The position numbers and the translations under genes are program-made. Positions 1 to 15,100 of a stretch of DNA of 64,000 bases are shown here, piece after piece. The stretch comes from Gymnorhina tibicen (lineage: Eukaryota > Chordata > Aves > Passeriformes > Artamidae): assembly GCA_013399875.1 (NCBI GenBank), contig VXAZ01005475.1, positions 3,098,068 to 3,162,067 on the forward strand. The letters run 5' to 3'. How positions within the stretch are numbered: position 1 is the first letter of the stretch; each line of letters opens with the position of its first letter. The notes beneath the pieces were generated by a model. That model made no database searches, was not told the origin of the DNA, and was given only the letters and a program-made list of their open reading frames with translations.

Positions 1-27
1 TAAAATGATTTCTTCTTAATGTTGCAG

Positions 28-162
28 AGCACAGATAACTCAAATATATCTATAATTGCTCAGAACAAAAAGTGCTTTGATAATGATATTGTTTGCTCGA
101 AGAATGTTTTCATCACTGTTGGAGACACTGAGATTTATTTTAGTGAACCTTCTGAGAAGCAG
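28..162 (+). CDS. OTOGL: OTOGL window exon 1: VWD3 domain, first part
   Basis: The exon lies between a TTGCAG acceptor and a GTTAGT donor and encodes 45 residues in phase 0. It reads through [20 protein letters not shown] and on into a beta-rich [14 protein letters not shown] stretch, typical of the centre of a von Willebrand D domain. The upstream exons of this domain are outside the window, so this is not the start of the gene. Confidence 0.85.
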
Positions 163-3100
163 GTTAGTTATTTTCTTTCCTTTTTGGGTTGCCCTTTAAG
201 ATAAGCACTGCAAATTTACAGCTCTAAAGGAGCATGTTTTTGGAAAGCGTCTCTCAGTCTGAATTCATATAGTACAAGTGCTTAGGCCAGGATAAAGCAG
301 CAGGTCCCAGGACACATCTTTTCTTTTTTCTCCCCCCCACTGTTTTTTTCCGAGTTCTATTTGTGCTACAAAGAAGATTGCTCAAAAGTTTCAAGGACTT
401 GAAACATACTGGCGTTTATGAGTTTCTTTCCACTTGGTTTTGAAAGGGAAACCAAAGTATGAAGCAAACTTGAATGATTGAAAAGACAAAATATCAAAAT
501 ATTAAACAACAGTTCTACTAATATTATTGATTCAGCTATATGCTGAAGTATTCTTCAATATAAACTTTGCTGTTATCTGGTTGTATACCTTGGTAGCATT
601 ACTTTAGCAGATCTTAATAAATATTCATTTGTGTTGGAAGACCCTAGGGGCACAGGAGAACAAATCTAACTATCAGCTCTGGAAGGCTGGATATTATACT
701 GTGATACACTTTCCAGAACAGGACATTACAATTCTATGGGATAAGAAGACAATGATGCATGTTAAAGTTGGACCTCGATGGAAGGTGAGCCAAAATATAA
801 ACCTGAGATTTTGTGTGGATTCTCTATATTACTAATGTGGTCTTTTATTGAATAACTGTGATAGTCTTTTCTTCAAGACTGCTAGTGATATAGCTGTTTA
901 TCATGGTGTTCAGCTGCTAGCATTTCCCAGGTAAGAAGAGATGGAGAATGCAACTTCTGAAGAGAAGGCGTGGTTCCTACGTGTATGGTTACTCTACTGC
1001 TTGATAAACTGCAGCCTTGGAGATACGCAGGAATTCAGTTCTGACTCAAAGATACCTTGGGGGCTCAAAGGGAGGGGTAGTTTTGAGTTACCCAGTTCAC
1101 TGTATGTTTTCATAATTGCTAAAGCCAATGGAAAAGAAGCTTCCATATCTAGTGACATGGAAGATGTCAAGTTTGTAGTATAGATTGCATTAGACTGATG
1201 ATAGAACCGCAACCTGGGGTGTATTAGAGGCTTCTGAGATGAACAGATGGAGTCACATCTTGGGTTTAATTTAAAAAGACAAAATACAGGAAAGGATCTA
1301 GACAAAAACTTACATTTAAACCTAATGGATATATTGTGACAGGATTCATTCATGATGCAAGGAAGAATTCAAGGCTCCTTCTTCTGCCAGTTGCTCTTCT
1401 CTTTTCTGTTCCTAGATCATCATCTACCTTGGTGTCTTTGCAATTCAGTCTTTGGGTGCTGGCAGCGTAACCATATCTGTGCAATTCAGAATTACATCTC
1501 TCCTTTGTTTCAAACATAAACACATGTATTAAAATGGGACTTGTTCAGCAAAAGAAAAGAAAGCATTCTAGGCTAGAATACAGTATCAGATTTTTTGAAG
1601 TGTCAGTCAAAGCTATAATGACCATCTAATGTGGTTTTAAAGCAAAATTATTATAGGCTTCTGTCCAAATAGCTGTAACATACTTACTTCACCTACAGGT
1701 TGATTTATCAGCCATCAATACACATAGAGGAAAAGGTTTCTTCTGTTTTTGAGTAAGCTAGCAGGGAGCTGAGGTTGCATTCAGGAACACAAATACTTCC
1801 AGTTCGTTCTGTTTCCAATGACTGTTTCTTCCAGAGGCTCCGGTTCAATAAGATGTCTGCAGCAGACCTTAAGAAAAAAGAACTCATTAGTGTGAGACAC
1901 AACACCCTAAAAATTCAACTTTAATTTTTATTGTTGTGCAGAAATATCTATTTTCCTATATATTTATGTGTGTGTGCATATACATAGGTTTTGCGTCAGC
2001 AGCACATACCCAACACAATAAAGTTGCAGCTGTCTCTTTTATAATTGTTATTACAAATGTTCTAGCTATTGTGAGCTAAAATTAGAGGTAACAAGTTTTA
2101 ATGACAACAACTAGTCAGTCTTCACAATCATGAGGTAATTCACCTGAACTTTTGACTTTTGGACTGGAAGCACTACTAAGCTTTCAGAAAAAAATATTAT
2201 AAGACTCCAGTCCATTTTCACAGGTGGGCACTAAGAACAAGTTCTGGAATACAAGAAGAAAACCACTGATTTCTGTTAAAAGATATTTGCAATATGGAAT
2301 TGCAGGCATAGCAGAGTGTGAGATATTTTCAAAATATAAGTCAGATTTGCATTCACCCCTTTTCACGTAAAAATTTTTATATTCCATGTATGTCATTTGT
2401 GCCAGTTATTGACTGTGAGTTTACGAAAAAAATTCTTCTCCTTCAGGGAAAACTGGCGGGCTTGTGTGGAAATTTTGACAAATATACTTCAAATGATCTG
2501 ACTACATCAAACAACATGGAAGTGAGAAATGCACAGGTATTTGGAGACAGCTGGGTATTAGGACAGGTAAGTCCCATGTCCAATAAAAATTTAGAGAAAA
2601 AAGATTATAATTTTAATTTCTAAATGAGCACATTATAAGCACATGATGTACAGATATTTTCTAAATTTATGGTCACTATGTAACAGGACATTTTAATTTT
2701 TGTGTCTGTAGATATGAAATGTGTTAATAATGTCTTGTGTCATAGCAAACATATCCTAAATTAAAATGAAACCAAACAATCTCTTCAGGGCAGTATATGT
2801 TTTCCTCTATGAAAGACAATTATAATTGTCTGGATTTCAGTATTCTACAAAGTTAGGTACACTGCTTCTGATATTTTCGATTCACCCCAATTTTAAAAAC
2901 AATTGTAATTTACCTGGGGTTGGAAGCATCAGGATACCAGAAGTAAACAGAATATGAATGCTAGAAAAAAGAGGTCTGGAAAAGAGTTTCTTTCTGAACA
3001 CTGAAAATAAAATGAAGATTTATTTTAGCTGCATTTTGTAAACAGAGTAAACTGACAAAGCAGAGGTGGTGAAGGGATGGACAGAAGAGGCTCAGAACAG

Positions 3101-6100
3101 CCACAGGCACAACCCAGTATGGGAACTTGGTTTCTGAGGAGAAGGGAGGAGGAGGCTGTAGAGAGCGGATGACCAAAACTCTGGTTTATAACACAGGAGA
3201 ATAGGTATTTCATTAATTTGTCCTGAGATGTAAAGTTTTATAGCCTTGTGGACCTCCTGAAAAATCATTACTTGTAACGCACTCCCTTTGGATGTCTGTC
3301 AGGACCAGTTTTTGATCTGTTCTCTCCTTGACAGAGCAGGAAATTGACCAAATATCTCTCACCTCATGAAAGAATGCTTCAGAATAGAGATTTTAAGGCT
3401 TCTCTGCCTCAATATCTCCATTCGGTTACATTTTATTCTACATAAAACGTTTAAATTTTGTAAGCAAGCAAGGCAAATGTGTAGAGTTATACTGCTCGTC
3501 TAGAAGGTCATACATAAACAAGTGTGTAAATACTCGGTATGAAGTGTGTGAATTTTTCTTTTTCAGTTTATCAGTTCAGCAGCTCCCGTAAAAAGGTGTA
3601 TAGTGTTTGCATAGCACATTAACTTGTAGGATGTTATAACTTTTGCTTATGCAGCCCAGACTTTCCCCTTACCTTTTGGTGGAGATATATATTTGTAAAA
3701 TCTCATGTAATCTCCTGATGTCTGTGTCTGCCAGAGCATTCAGGATCTAAGTTCAACCTTGGTCTTGCTGGTAGGCTGTGCTCAGACAGATTTGACACTT
3801 CATCTGCCCCTGCCGTAGGCCTTAGATTTTTTCAGAAAGGACCTTTGGCCTTTGTAGAGGTGTATCCTGGTCACCATTTCTGAAAAATCTAAATACTGTA
3901 ATGGAGTATTTGATAGCTGGAGGCCTAGAACCCAACTGTGCTACTGGGAAATGTGCTTGTATTAGCACTGTGAAGCATGAGATGCTTCCAGGGCTTCTCC
4001 TTCCTGGGAGTGGCCACATATTCCCTCGCAGCAGTGTCTGAGCAACTGCACAGGAGGGCAGCATAGGTGAGTGACTGCACTGCAGCTGAGGCTGCTGTGG
4101 GACACCCTGATGAAGCCTGTGGATTCATCGTCACACCCTCCTGGTGCATTACACCCACCTTCCCTGCTGCACCAAGACAGCACGGTTTCGGATGAACTTG
4201 TGTTCTCTGGGCTGAGTGTCCCTTTCCTGTATTTTTTGGTTCTTTTGTTTTTCTTTTTTAAGAGATCCTTTAAGTGATGTTGTTGCACCTCAGCCATTTT
4301 TGAGTTATCATGATGATCTTTGACTCTATTTTTTTTAATGAGTTGCTCCCTTCCTACCACTGCTTCTTTAATTGAGCTTACAGGGCTAAAGCCATCCGTA
4401 GTATGACTCCATTTAAAGTCAGTGCAAAACCACCCAGGATGTATTTCAACCATGTATTTGTTTGTGATGTTACAGCTGGTTGCTCTGGTAATGATTATAA
4501 TGTGTCACAAAGAAAACATTTTGTCTTTATCCGTTGAGCAGACAGCAGGAACATTTTAGTACTTTAGAATGAAACACAAAGATTCTTTTTTGTGCAAATG
4601 CTTTCAATTATAACAACAAATCAGGGAAAGAAGATGCAGAAGATAGCATTTAAATTTTTTGTTTTCTGATTATGCAAGTATTGAATTATATGATATTATG
4701 GTGTACCTGAGTCTGTGATAAACACAGCTACCTATAAAATATTTGTGGTGTTTTTTGCTTTTTTCAAGTGCAAGAGCCCAAATGAAACAGTGAGACCGTG
4801 TGAAGTACATCAGAGCAAGTTCCCTTATGCCAAAAAGGAATGCTCAATTTTATACAGCAATCTTTTTGCACCTTGTCGTAATGTGGTAAGTTTATTAAAT
4901 ATCCAAGATATGCTGTCATGACAATAATAAAACTCCAGTAATTAATTTCTTCTTGCCATTACCCTTAGTCTTAATGTGAGGATACAGAGTAAATCCCTGC
5001 AGGTATTTCTGTGTGGGTGGGCTATATTTGTGCAGAGCTCCCTGTTCCTTTCAAGACTGGAATCTAAACTTAATAGTGATAACAGAGTTGTGCATTAGTC
5101 AACTGAATAATCAAGGTTCTAGTCTCTTTAGGTTTTATATACAACTTTTATCTATACAGGTAGCTAAATTTTTATAAATTGTAAATTTGTATAAATTGAA
5201 GGATTCTAAAATAAGTGTACGTGTAATGCACCTACAGCTTAGCTCAAATGGTTTTATTTTGTTAAGTGTCCTCTCTATATAGAAAGAAATATGAGAGAGC
5301 AAGGTTTCAGCTTTAGAGCTATTGGTATTTTTAATTGTTTGGCAGCTTATCATCTGGTTTTATCAAAACTCTGAAGTTTGGTGTCCTTGTTTTCCTAATA
5401 CCTGGCTGAGCCTGGGACTTGAATTACAAGAATGTCCTTCAGTTCAGTCTAGACTGATGGGGACAATAGTTTGTGTGGTAATCTTTTATTGCATTTTAAT
5501 CCACCCATTTTCAATGCAAGACCTGCTTTATACATTTTCCCTGTTCCCAATTTTAGCCTCCCAGTGGTATTTAGGTGCTTCTTTACGCCTCTGCAAACAA
5601 GAACCACTACAACATTTTGTCTCAGTCTCTTGCTTTCTTCATGATTATTAATACTAAATGAGATCATTAGCTGTCCCAGCAGAACCTCCTGACTTTCAGG
5701 ACTGAAGCTGGACATCAACATGGTTAGGAATTTGCCTGTGTAGGAGGTTGCAATAGCTTAACCCAAGAGACTTATTAATGTTGACTGAAGTTACTATGTA
5801 AAGAATTTTCTGAGCGTGTGCCTGAGAACATAGTGATGAATGTATTTTCAAAGTGGCAAATAATAAATAAAAATGGAACTTTTGAGAGTTTGTAAGAAAC
5901 TGTATTATTATTATTGCAACTTAGAAAGATCTTTTATCTTGAACATTCATTTTCTATATCCATGTTGTGATTAGAATTTGCAAATATTATGCAAAAAATT
6001 TAGCATAATTATATTAAAAATCTATGCCAAGTGCAAAACATGTAATTTAATTAGTAGTCAAGTATTTCCACACGTACGTATCTATCTTGTATGGGACAGT

Positions 6101-9100
6101 CTGTAAAGCAAACATCTTTAATGTGTTTTTAGAACCTATTAATCAGCATGTGAAAGTACAGCTCCTGCAAATGTAATGTAAAGTGACCTCCTATTAAGGG
6201 CATATGCAGCTAACTGCTATGTGGGGAACTGGGTGCTAAGAAAAAAGCCCAATCAGAGACTGACACTGGGGGCATGGAAAGAACAGAAAAAATAAGTGTG
6301 GGTTTCAAACGTGCTTTTTGTTGCTCCTGCTATGTGGATGATTGAAGATCCTGCAGTGCACAAAGGCAAGTTCCTGTCTGTGGGACAGGTGGCCTTGGAG
6401 TTCAACTCAGGCTGCAATACCCAGTTTTCAGGGAGACAAAATCTTGCATCTCTGGCTGGCAGTAACTGATGGATTGCAGTTGCCCAGATAAGCACTGAAT
6501 TTAACAGGATCTAAGGAAATGGAACACTTGCAGAAAAAAAGGTCTTCCTTTTAATTCCTGAACTCAGCAGGAACTTTGGCCCAAGGCTCCCAGTTTGTCA
6601 CAAGAGCAGGATGTTGCTGACTCATGGAGAGATGCTGTTATGCAGGCTTGAGAGATAGGTTGAGGTCTTTGGCGCCAGTTTGCTGTTTGGTGATTCCTAC
6701 AAAGCTACTACTGCCATTTTCAATGGAGCTAATTCTCATGTGTGTCCCCCACGTCCCCAGTGGTATCCCTGTTTTCAAAACAAGAAAAAGAATGAAAGCA
6801 CAATAACATCTCTCTGCACTTGATCCAGTCCCTGCCAACTTCTAGCAGCTGCCAGCTGAGAAGCTGTCTTCATGTTAGATAAGTGCTGCTTTGTTACTGC
6901 GATGGTATTTCTGTAATCTGACGTGTGCCATTTGAGTGCTTTAGTCTCTGGTTCAGCTCGACTGTAAACTGAAGAAAAGCATTGCTTTAAATATTCCATG
7001 TGTTGAGTAAGAACACTGTTTTGGAAATGTTCCTCAACATTACAAAAAAGATGATTTAAACTCAAGAAATAGTGTATCATGTAAAACCATGAAATACTGT
7101 GATAGGATTTTACAGTGAGAATGTGGGTTTCTGATCTAATGAAGTTTTGTGGGCAAATTATATTACAATCCAGATAAGTGCAGAAATACTTTTTTTCTGC
7201 CCAATGTCACCAGCGGTCTTAAGCTTTCTTTCCCTGGGAAAAATCCCCTCTACAAATTATTACTTTAATAACTTGGTAATCAGAATCACAGCTCTGATTT
7301 TGTTGTTGTTCATGCAAAACTGACAGGATGACTACAGATGGCAGTATTTGCCTTATGAAAGCATAACTGCAAGCTTCAATAATTCTTTAAAATCTGCGAA
7401 CAGCAGGTGTGTGGACAAGCATATTTGTTGGTAGTCACTGACTGAATTTTTCTTTTGACCTGTAACTTTAGTATAAGATGATCATTTGAAGTGTACCTTT
7501 TGTGTAGGAATATGCCCAAACTTCGGAAAATACATTATTTTTGTGTTTAATCCTTTCAGTCAATCCAGAAGTAAAACTCCTGCTGAAAATGCTGCAAGAG
7601 GAATTTGTACAGCTCATGCAATTAAGGCACATATTTTCCTTCTTTTTTCCTCCCCCGTAGATTGATGTGACTTCTTTTATCAAAAATTGTCATACAGATA
7701 CATGCAACTGCAATCTTGGTGGGGACTGCGAGTGTTTGTGTACCAGTATTGCAGCTTATGCCCACAAGTGCTGCCAGCAAGGAGCAGCGATTCACTGGCG
7801 TTCTCCTTTGCTCTGTGGTATGTACCTGGGCTGGCCACGCACCACAGCTCATCTGGGGGGCATCTCTGGCTTTTTTCTGCCCAGTTATACTGGAAACATG
7901 GCAGAAGCAGGTGGATATATATATATATATATAACTGGAAACATGGCAGAAGCAGGTGGATAATAAACATAGTTCACATCTCTCAAGCTGTCTCTGTGTT
8001 AGCTGTGTCATCCTTATACACCCAAATTTGCTGTCTTGCTGGAAAGGGCTGGCTGTGCTCAGGGTGTGTTTGTGCAGAGACTGTGGGAAAGGGACCGGTG
8101 GATGTCCAGTTTTCCGTGTAAAGAGATCCAGTCCATTCTTCTTTTCATTGACAGCAAGAAGGGTTCTTGGCTGTAGAATATTTCCTGCTTCAGGTCTGCT
8201 GTCACTGAACGAAAGTCTAAGGAAATAAAATCACTGACAGAAATATCTTGAAGGACATGAATCTTCCTCTGCTGAAAGTGAGCTTTCCATATTTAGGATG
8301 CAGATATGCATGGATTCTCTTGTTACTTTGTAATAATAATAATAATAACAACAACAATAACAACAACAATGACGATAATAATACGCTTGCCTTCTTTTTC
8401 TTTTAGCTTATGACTGTGAATATTACAACCAAGGTATGTAGTATTTGATATTCCTATTTAAAAACTCAGTTAATGTATGGGCTCTTTCTTTGACTTGATG
8501 TATGTAGCTTTAACATTGCTTTTATTTTTAATGAGTGAAGATTAGTGGCCCAACTGTGTTGAATGATCCTAGTGATCCGTAATGTCTCCATTAATAACTT
8601 CATAATGCAGTGTGGGGAGAAGCTCTAGAAGGATGTTACCTTGTGTTTGTACTGAAAATTTCAGAGCTGAGACCTACAACATTTGGACATTGATAGGCTA
8701 TGGGATTTTATGCACAAGTCTCACAATACTGTACTGTAAAAAGAACAGTACCTTAGAATGAAAGTGGTGTTCTTTTAACAGACTGAATTCCTGTGTAATC
8801 TGCTCTAATATTTGAATACTGTGCACATGCTTATTGGTCCCTATCAATAGATACTGAAAAGGGAAACGTGACTAAATGAAATGACATGAATCTGACTTTT
8901 AATGTACCTTTTCAGTGACTAGGATGACTTGCATCCTAAAATAAGCATCATTATAAAGATGATTTTTCTCCTCCTGTCTGGCCTAGTACAGTAGTAGCAT
9001 GTAGACCTTGCTACGTATTGCTGACTTTCCACAATTACTTTGTAATAGGGAATTTTATCTTACTCAAAAAGTTTTGAGGACATGGTTTTAATGGTGAACA

Positions 9101-12100
9101 TCATGATAGTGGTAGGTTGATGATTGAACTGGATGATCTTAAAGGTCTTTTCTGATCTTAATTATTCTATGATTCTATGAAAAAGTAGGAAGGAGTACTG
9201 ATTTTGGTAATTTTCTTCATATAGTTAACATGAATTTAATAACATATTTTGTATTTGTGGTGACATTGGTATTTTAGCTCCTGTGTAAATAGATCAAGGC
9301 TATTCCCAGTTCTCATGCTGATCTACCAGTAAGAAAGCTGGGGATGCCCAAGAAGTTAGAGGGGACAGAGTTGGGACAGCTGACCCCAGCTGACAAATGG
9401 GATGTTGCAGAACAAATGGTGTTGTGTTCAGCAACAGAAATCAGAGGGGAAATTTGCTGGGGCTGGCATTGCTTAGGGTCCACTTAGATATTGGTCAGTT
9501 GGTGGTGAAGAATTTTGGTTTTTTCATCACTTGCAATTGTTTTTTTTTTGTTTCTTTTTCTTTTTCCTTATTTCTCTATAAACAAAACTCAAACCAAACC
9601 AGTATTTATCTGTCTTTATCTCCACTCATGAGTTTTTTTCCAGTTCTTCCCCGCTGATTCTTTCGTGAGATGTGGGGTAAGTGACCAGATAAATGGTGGT
9701 TAGCTGCCTGCCAGGGTTAAGGTCAAGGACAGAGTTATGCATGTTTCCACTACCAAGTGGAACTAAGTGGAAAATGAAGACTTAAGTTTTGTATATTATG
9801 CGATGACGATTTTTCTTTTTCTATTCGATTTTTCTTCTCTTAGGTCTTGGTGAAGGACCCTATATTTTGGCAAGTTTTGGAGTGAATGACACAATTGTAG
9901 GGGCTAATGTATCCAGCAGAAGGATATTTCCCGTGCCTAGAACCGGAGCACACAGAAATGTAATTTTCAGTTTCATGATAACTCCAGGTCTTTTCAAAGA
10001 CAAAGATTTATGTAAGTGTTCTCAGCAGTTTTGCTAATGGTGAGATATATATCTCAAACTATATGAATGATTTTTGCTGCATCTTCTAAATGTCCTAAAA
10101 TAGTCTAGATGTTTTTAGTTATTAGTTTTAATAAGTGGCCAATTTCAAAATGAAGGAAGGATTTAATTTTTGATTTTTTTTCATATTAGAAAACCTCACT
10201 TCCAGCTTTAAAGTTGAGTTTTCAAAAATTGTTTTAGACATATTACAAAATACAAGTGAATAGAATAACTTTGTGAAAAAATCCAATTAGTTTTTATAAC
10301 TGGAAACCGGTGAGTTTTACACAAGTGTCTAGCAAATATCAGCACTGAAGGTCAATGTAGGATATTTTTGTCTCCAGTAAGATTGGTTCTACTTTGTGTT
10401 TTCACAGTATTTGTTACTTTTCCTGACCTAGAAAATGTGCGACTTAGAATGATCAGTCTATTTCTGAGTTTTTAATAAGCAGCATCTCTATGCAATGTAG
10501 AAGGTCACTTCTTAGGTGTACAGCTAATCCTAAGATCTATTTTTTACTTATCAGAGACTCACCCAAACTATAAAACAAAAATAAATGTTTAAATATTTTC
10601 CTTCTGTATCTATTTTTCTTTCTTCACATATATGAAGATTGTGCCAAATAAATCAATAAAGATCTTGTCATTGCTTTCTCAAATAATTTAATTTGCTGAA
10701 AAAATCACAAACCCTCAAAAATCAACATAAAGAAGCTCTCTCTCCACAGAAAAATTTCAAACTAAGTTTACAAACATTTGAATGTTTATTGCCATGGGGA
10801 AATTGGGTTTTTAGATGTGATTTTGAAATGAAAAATACATACAACAGAAGAATTAATTCAGTCTTGTCAAATCTCCATGTCAAGCGGAAGTCAAATGTTC
10901 ATTATATCTCTGCAATACACAGGTGACTTTCATATGGAAATGAGGGATGAGATAGTATTCCTCTAGATTAAAGAACTTCAAGACCTTATGCAAGTTGAAA
11001 ATCAAGTTTGAAGTTGGTCTTCTTATAAATTCTTAGATTTTCAGAGAATTTTTTTCACTTTTTTTGTGGTAGAGCAAATAGAAGTCATGTCTCTTATTTG
11101 GCCATAGATTTTCTTACTGTATTTCTGGATACCACTGTATATAAAAAAAGCCTGACCTCATTGTTCTTACAATGTGATATGATTTACTAACGAAATTTTG
11201 GCACTGCTAAGCTGTCAGACATTTGTTCAAACTTGAGAAAAACTCTCAAGATATGCAAGTTCCAGTCTGAGACTGCTTATGAATCATTGTTGAAGGTTAG
11301 TAGCAGTAGACTGAATGTAGTTTTGATTTAGCTGGTAAATTCTGTGGTGGTTCTGGATTAGATGCTCATTTGAAGTCTTTTTTAGGTCCTGCACTGCGTT
11401 TCTAACTCTCTTTTGTGCAACATAGAGCTGATTTTTTTTTTTTTTTTGTGAAAAGCAGGTTTTCAAAAGGAGCCACTTAACAGCCAATATACAGGATTTA
11501 ATCTCAATTATAAGTTGTTTTCTGTGAAAATCTCACCATTTGCATTATTTTTTTTCTTCTGTGGAAGCTCTATCTCTTGTTTCCCTTGAATCTGCTGAAA
11601 GGCCAAACTACTTTCTGTACGTATATGACAATGAAACCACTGGGTTGGAGCAGTGGCAGGCAAGTGCCTCCTTTCAGAGACGAGCCACCTTCTTCCACCA
11701 CCAGGGTCTCTGGAGTCCAGGGCTCAGTGCCTTCGAATTGCACAGTAAAAAAGGCTTTTTCATCATTCTCACCTCATCCAGTGTTAAAGTGGAAAAGTAC
11801 GATGATTCAGAAGAATTCAAACATTTCAGTAGCTTTAGTATTGAAGGTAAATTTTGCATAATCCCTAGGGATAAATATTCTTTTTCTGCTTGCCTTTAGA
11901 GCACTTTCTTTCTTGTCTTTCATCAGCTATAGTAACAAACATTTTATCCTATTTTAAATTACTCTCTTTCTTTGTCTTTCATTCCATCTCAAAATGCTAT
12001 TATTTTCTAATTTTTGCAGACATGATGGTCACTTTATCTTTGAACTACATTCTCATTGGTTTACTCTTTCAAAAAGAAAGTGGCATGTCACAAAATTATG

Positions 12101-15100
12101 TATGTTAATATCTCATTAGTAATCTATAGATATCTGTTCTTTTAAATGAGTTGGGTAATTGTATTGCATCTGCAACCAACAGTATCTTCACTAAGTTTAA
12201 CCGATCTTTTAGGTTTTGAGTATATTCTAAAAGTGCATAGCTATTTTTATTGTCAAAGCTTGAAGTGTCTCTTAGCTTGAATGAATTTAAAATACTTGAA
12301 ACAGAACAAAATCTCACCTTTTTGAAAGTTCTGAAGAATTTGTCTACTTGGTTTTCATTTTTTTATTTATCTGAAAATCCCAGTGTATGTTATAGAAAAG
12401 CCTGTAAATTTATTGTTTATTGACTATAGAATCAATAAATAATACCCTTTCTTTCCTTTTCAGAACTCAGTGCTTCTGTGCCTTACAGAAGGATGTGTGA
12501 ATGGCGATATGAATCTTGTGCTAATCCTTGTTTTAAGACATGTAGTGATCCTGAAGGAATAGCATGTAAATTTCTTCCTCTGTAAGTAAAATTAATCTCA
12601 TATTGCTACTGTATTGTTTTTTATAATAAGCATACCATATGCTTCCTGAAAATCACTGCTGCTTCAATATCCATTTATTTTTACTATCCTGATTTCAATA
12701 TCACTCTTATGAGAAACTCTTACAAGTCATATGAAAACATTTGTAACAAGACTCTAATTTCCCACAGTTTGTATTCCCATTTACATGTGATTTCCAACGC
12801 AAGAAGAAGAGGGTTTGTATTTAGCCCAGAGGATTAGCTTCTGGTAGTGGTTAAGTAGGAAGCTATCAAATTAAATGAAGGCTGCTTCCTTCTATGGATT
12901 TATAGTTGCATCCTAAACCAGCATACCGTGATGCTAAAATGACTACATCTTTCTGGTGTTTATAAGACAGAGATCAAAAATTGTAGGAATAATAAGGGAG
13001 GAATACGCCTCTCCTGTAAGAAGAGGGAACTTTTATACTGGAAGATGCCCATTGCCATGAAGAGAGGGATTTCAGAGGGGTGATGTTACCTTGCGATTTA
13101 GTAAACAAATTTCCTGTCTCCGTGGTTCTCCCCTGACCTCCATGAAACCACAGTAAACTAAAAGGAAAAATTCCTAAAAGCTCAACGCACAATATGGTGG
13201 AAAAGAAAGGATATTTTAAATTTCAGACTCTTTAGGCATATGCAATTTATGATTAGTAATACTATTAATATAACTAATTTCTTCTGTTGGTATTCTTGGC
13301 TTTTTCCTTATAGGAGCAATTGTTAATGTCATGATTTTCTTATTGAAAAGTCCCCCCAGAAAGAAAAAAGGCATGGAAATATAGTGATTTGTCTGCATTC
13401 TCCTGTGTTGAAAGGACACAAGAAAAAGACTTTATGGAGTCAAATATTATATATGGAAATATATGGAGTTAAATATTTTAATATCTCAAATGAACGTATC
13501 TGGGTAAAACAACAGTCTTTTAGAGAAGTTCATCGTTCTGTGGAAAACCTTTCTGCTTAGGGATCTAAACTTCCACCTGGTTGTGGAAGCAGAATGGTCC
13601 AAAGCTATCATGTTCATCAGCCTATGCAAACAATTATTAACAGTTTAGAAACAGAATTGTGCTGCTCAATAACTTTTTGACCTTGAAATGCCTCAAAATG
13701 CTATGTTCATCATTTCACTGGAAAGTTTTCAGAACTCTGATAAGACGTTCTAATGGTTTGTTTAGCCAAAGTAAGATAATTTAAAATAAACTTCTACTGT
13801 GGCTTTAGAGTTGACTATGCAATATTTTAAAGGGTTGAAGGATGCATGCCATACTGTCCCAAAAACATGATCCTCGATGAGGTCACACTTAGATGTGTTT
13901 ATCCAGAAGACTGTAAGTATACTTTATTATGTTGATCTACTCTTATAAATTACTCTAGAGATCCCTGGAAAGGTTTAATCAAATGTACATTTTTTAGAAT
14001 TAAATGCTTTCTCAGAACATCTTTCTGTTGAAGATTGTCTCTCTGGGACATAGACTCCATTTCCAATCATCCAAAATACAGCTTCTGCGTTCAAAGAAGT
14101 TATATTTTAAGTTGAATTCTCGTATTTCTCTAATAGTGGGTTATACATAACCTTTTGTGATTATGTTATACTCAGAGCAACTGCATTTGACTATATAATG
14201 CTAGTATATTACACATCTGTGAGGGAGATATCCCAAATGAAATAAATACAGGTGTGGCAAAAAGTTCAGTCTTTTCAGAGAATGACACACCACTAACAAA
14301 TTCAGTTCATCTATTTCATAATTTCTGGTGTGTAAAGATACCACATTATTTGCTTATTTTGGGGAACAAAGTGTTATTTTAGCATTAAAATTACATTTTA
14401 TTACTGTATCTTATTTTATTGTACAAATTTTGAATTAAATACATTATGCTTGATATTTGCTAGTGCAGAGTTATCTCATGTAGTATACTATCTTCTAATG
14501 ATGTGATGTATTTACTCCAAATATTTTACTATTTTGAATTTAATGAATTTTCTATGGTATTGCCTTGTTGCTTCAAAACTGCTCTGCAAAATCAGGGTTT
14601 TCACCAATAATAAAAAATTAACTACTTCATTTGCAGAGAAAATTAGAAAACATTTTCAGTCAGCTGAGTTCCTCAAAGTCATCAGACAATGTGAAACCAT
14701 TGGCAAGATCTGATTTGCTAATATTTAAATGGGGTTTGACTGGAGATAGATTTGCTATTTTTCTTTACTAATAATCCATAAAAGACAGTTAAACACACAT
14801 TTTTCCTTTTAGGCATACCTGTGACACCTACGGAATCAGAAATTGGACTGAAACCTTCACTGTTCATCTCTCACATGGGTGCTACCACAGAGAGATTTCC
14901 TCAGACGCCCCCTTTATTTGTTACTTCTGGGAATGAATCAACTTACGCCAGTGTGACAGACAAAATAACCACGAATGCAAACACAGCTTCAAGGGGAATG
15001 AATATATCGGCACAGTCCATTACAGACTTTTATTCATTGGAAGCATCTAACGCAGCCACCTATTCAACATTTTCATTACCAAGTACAGTGAAGCCTTCTG

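Noticed and set aside
3822..4453. Long overlapping frames on both strands in a GC-richer patch
   Set aside because: No domain, no consistent splice sites, and both strands open. This looks like a composition effect within an OTOGL intron.
7622..8228. Several long frames around OTOGL exon 5, on both strands
   Set aside because: They are shadows of exon 5 and of the adjacent duplicated 29-bp/TA segment (repeated IYIYI). Only the C8-coding frame 7661-7817 has domain support.
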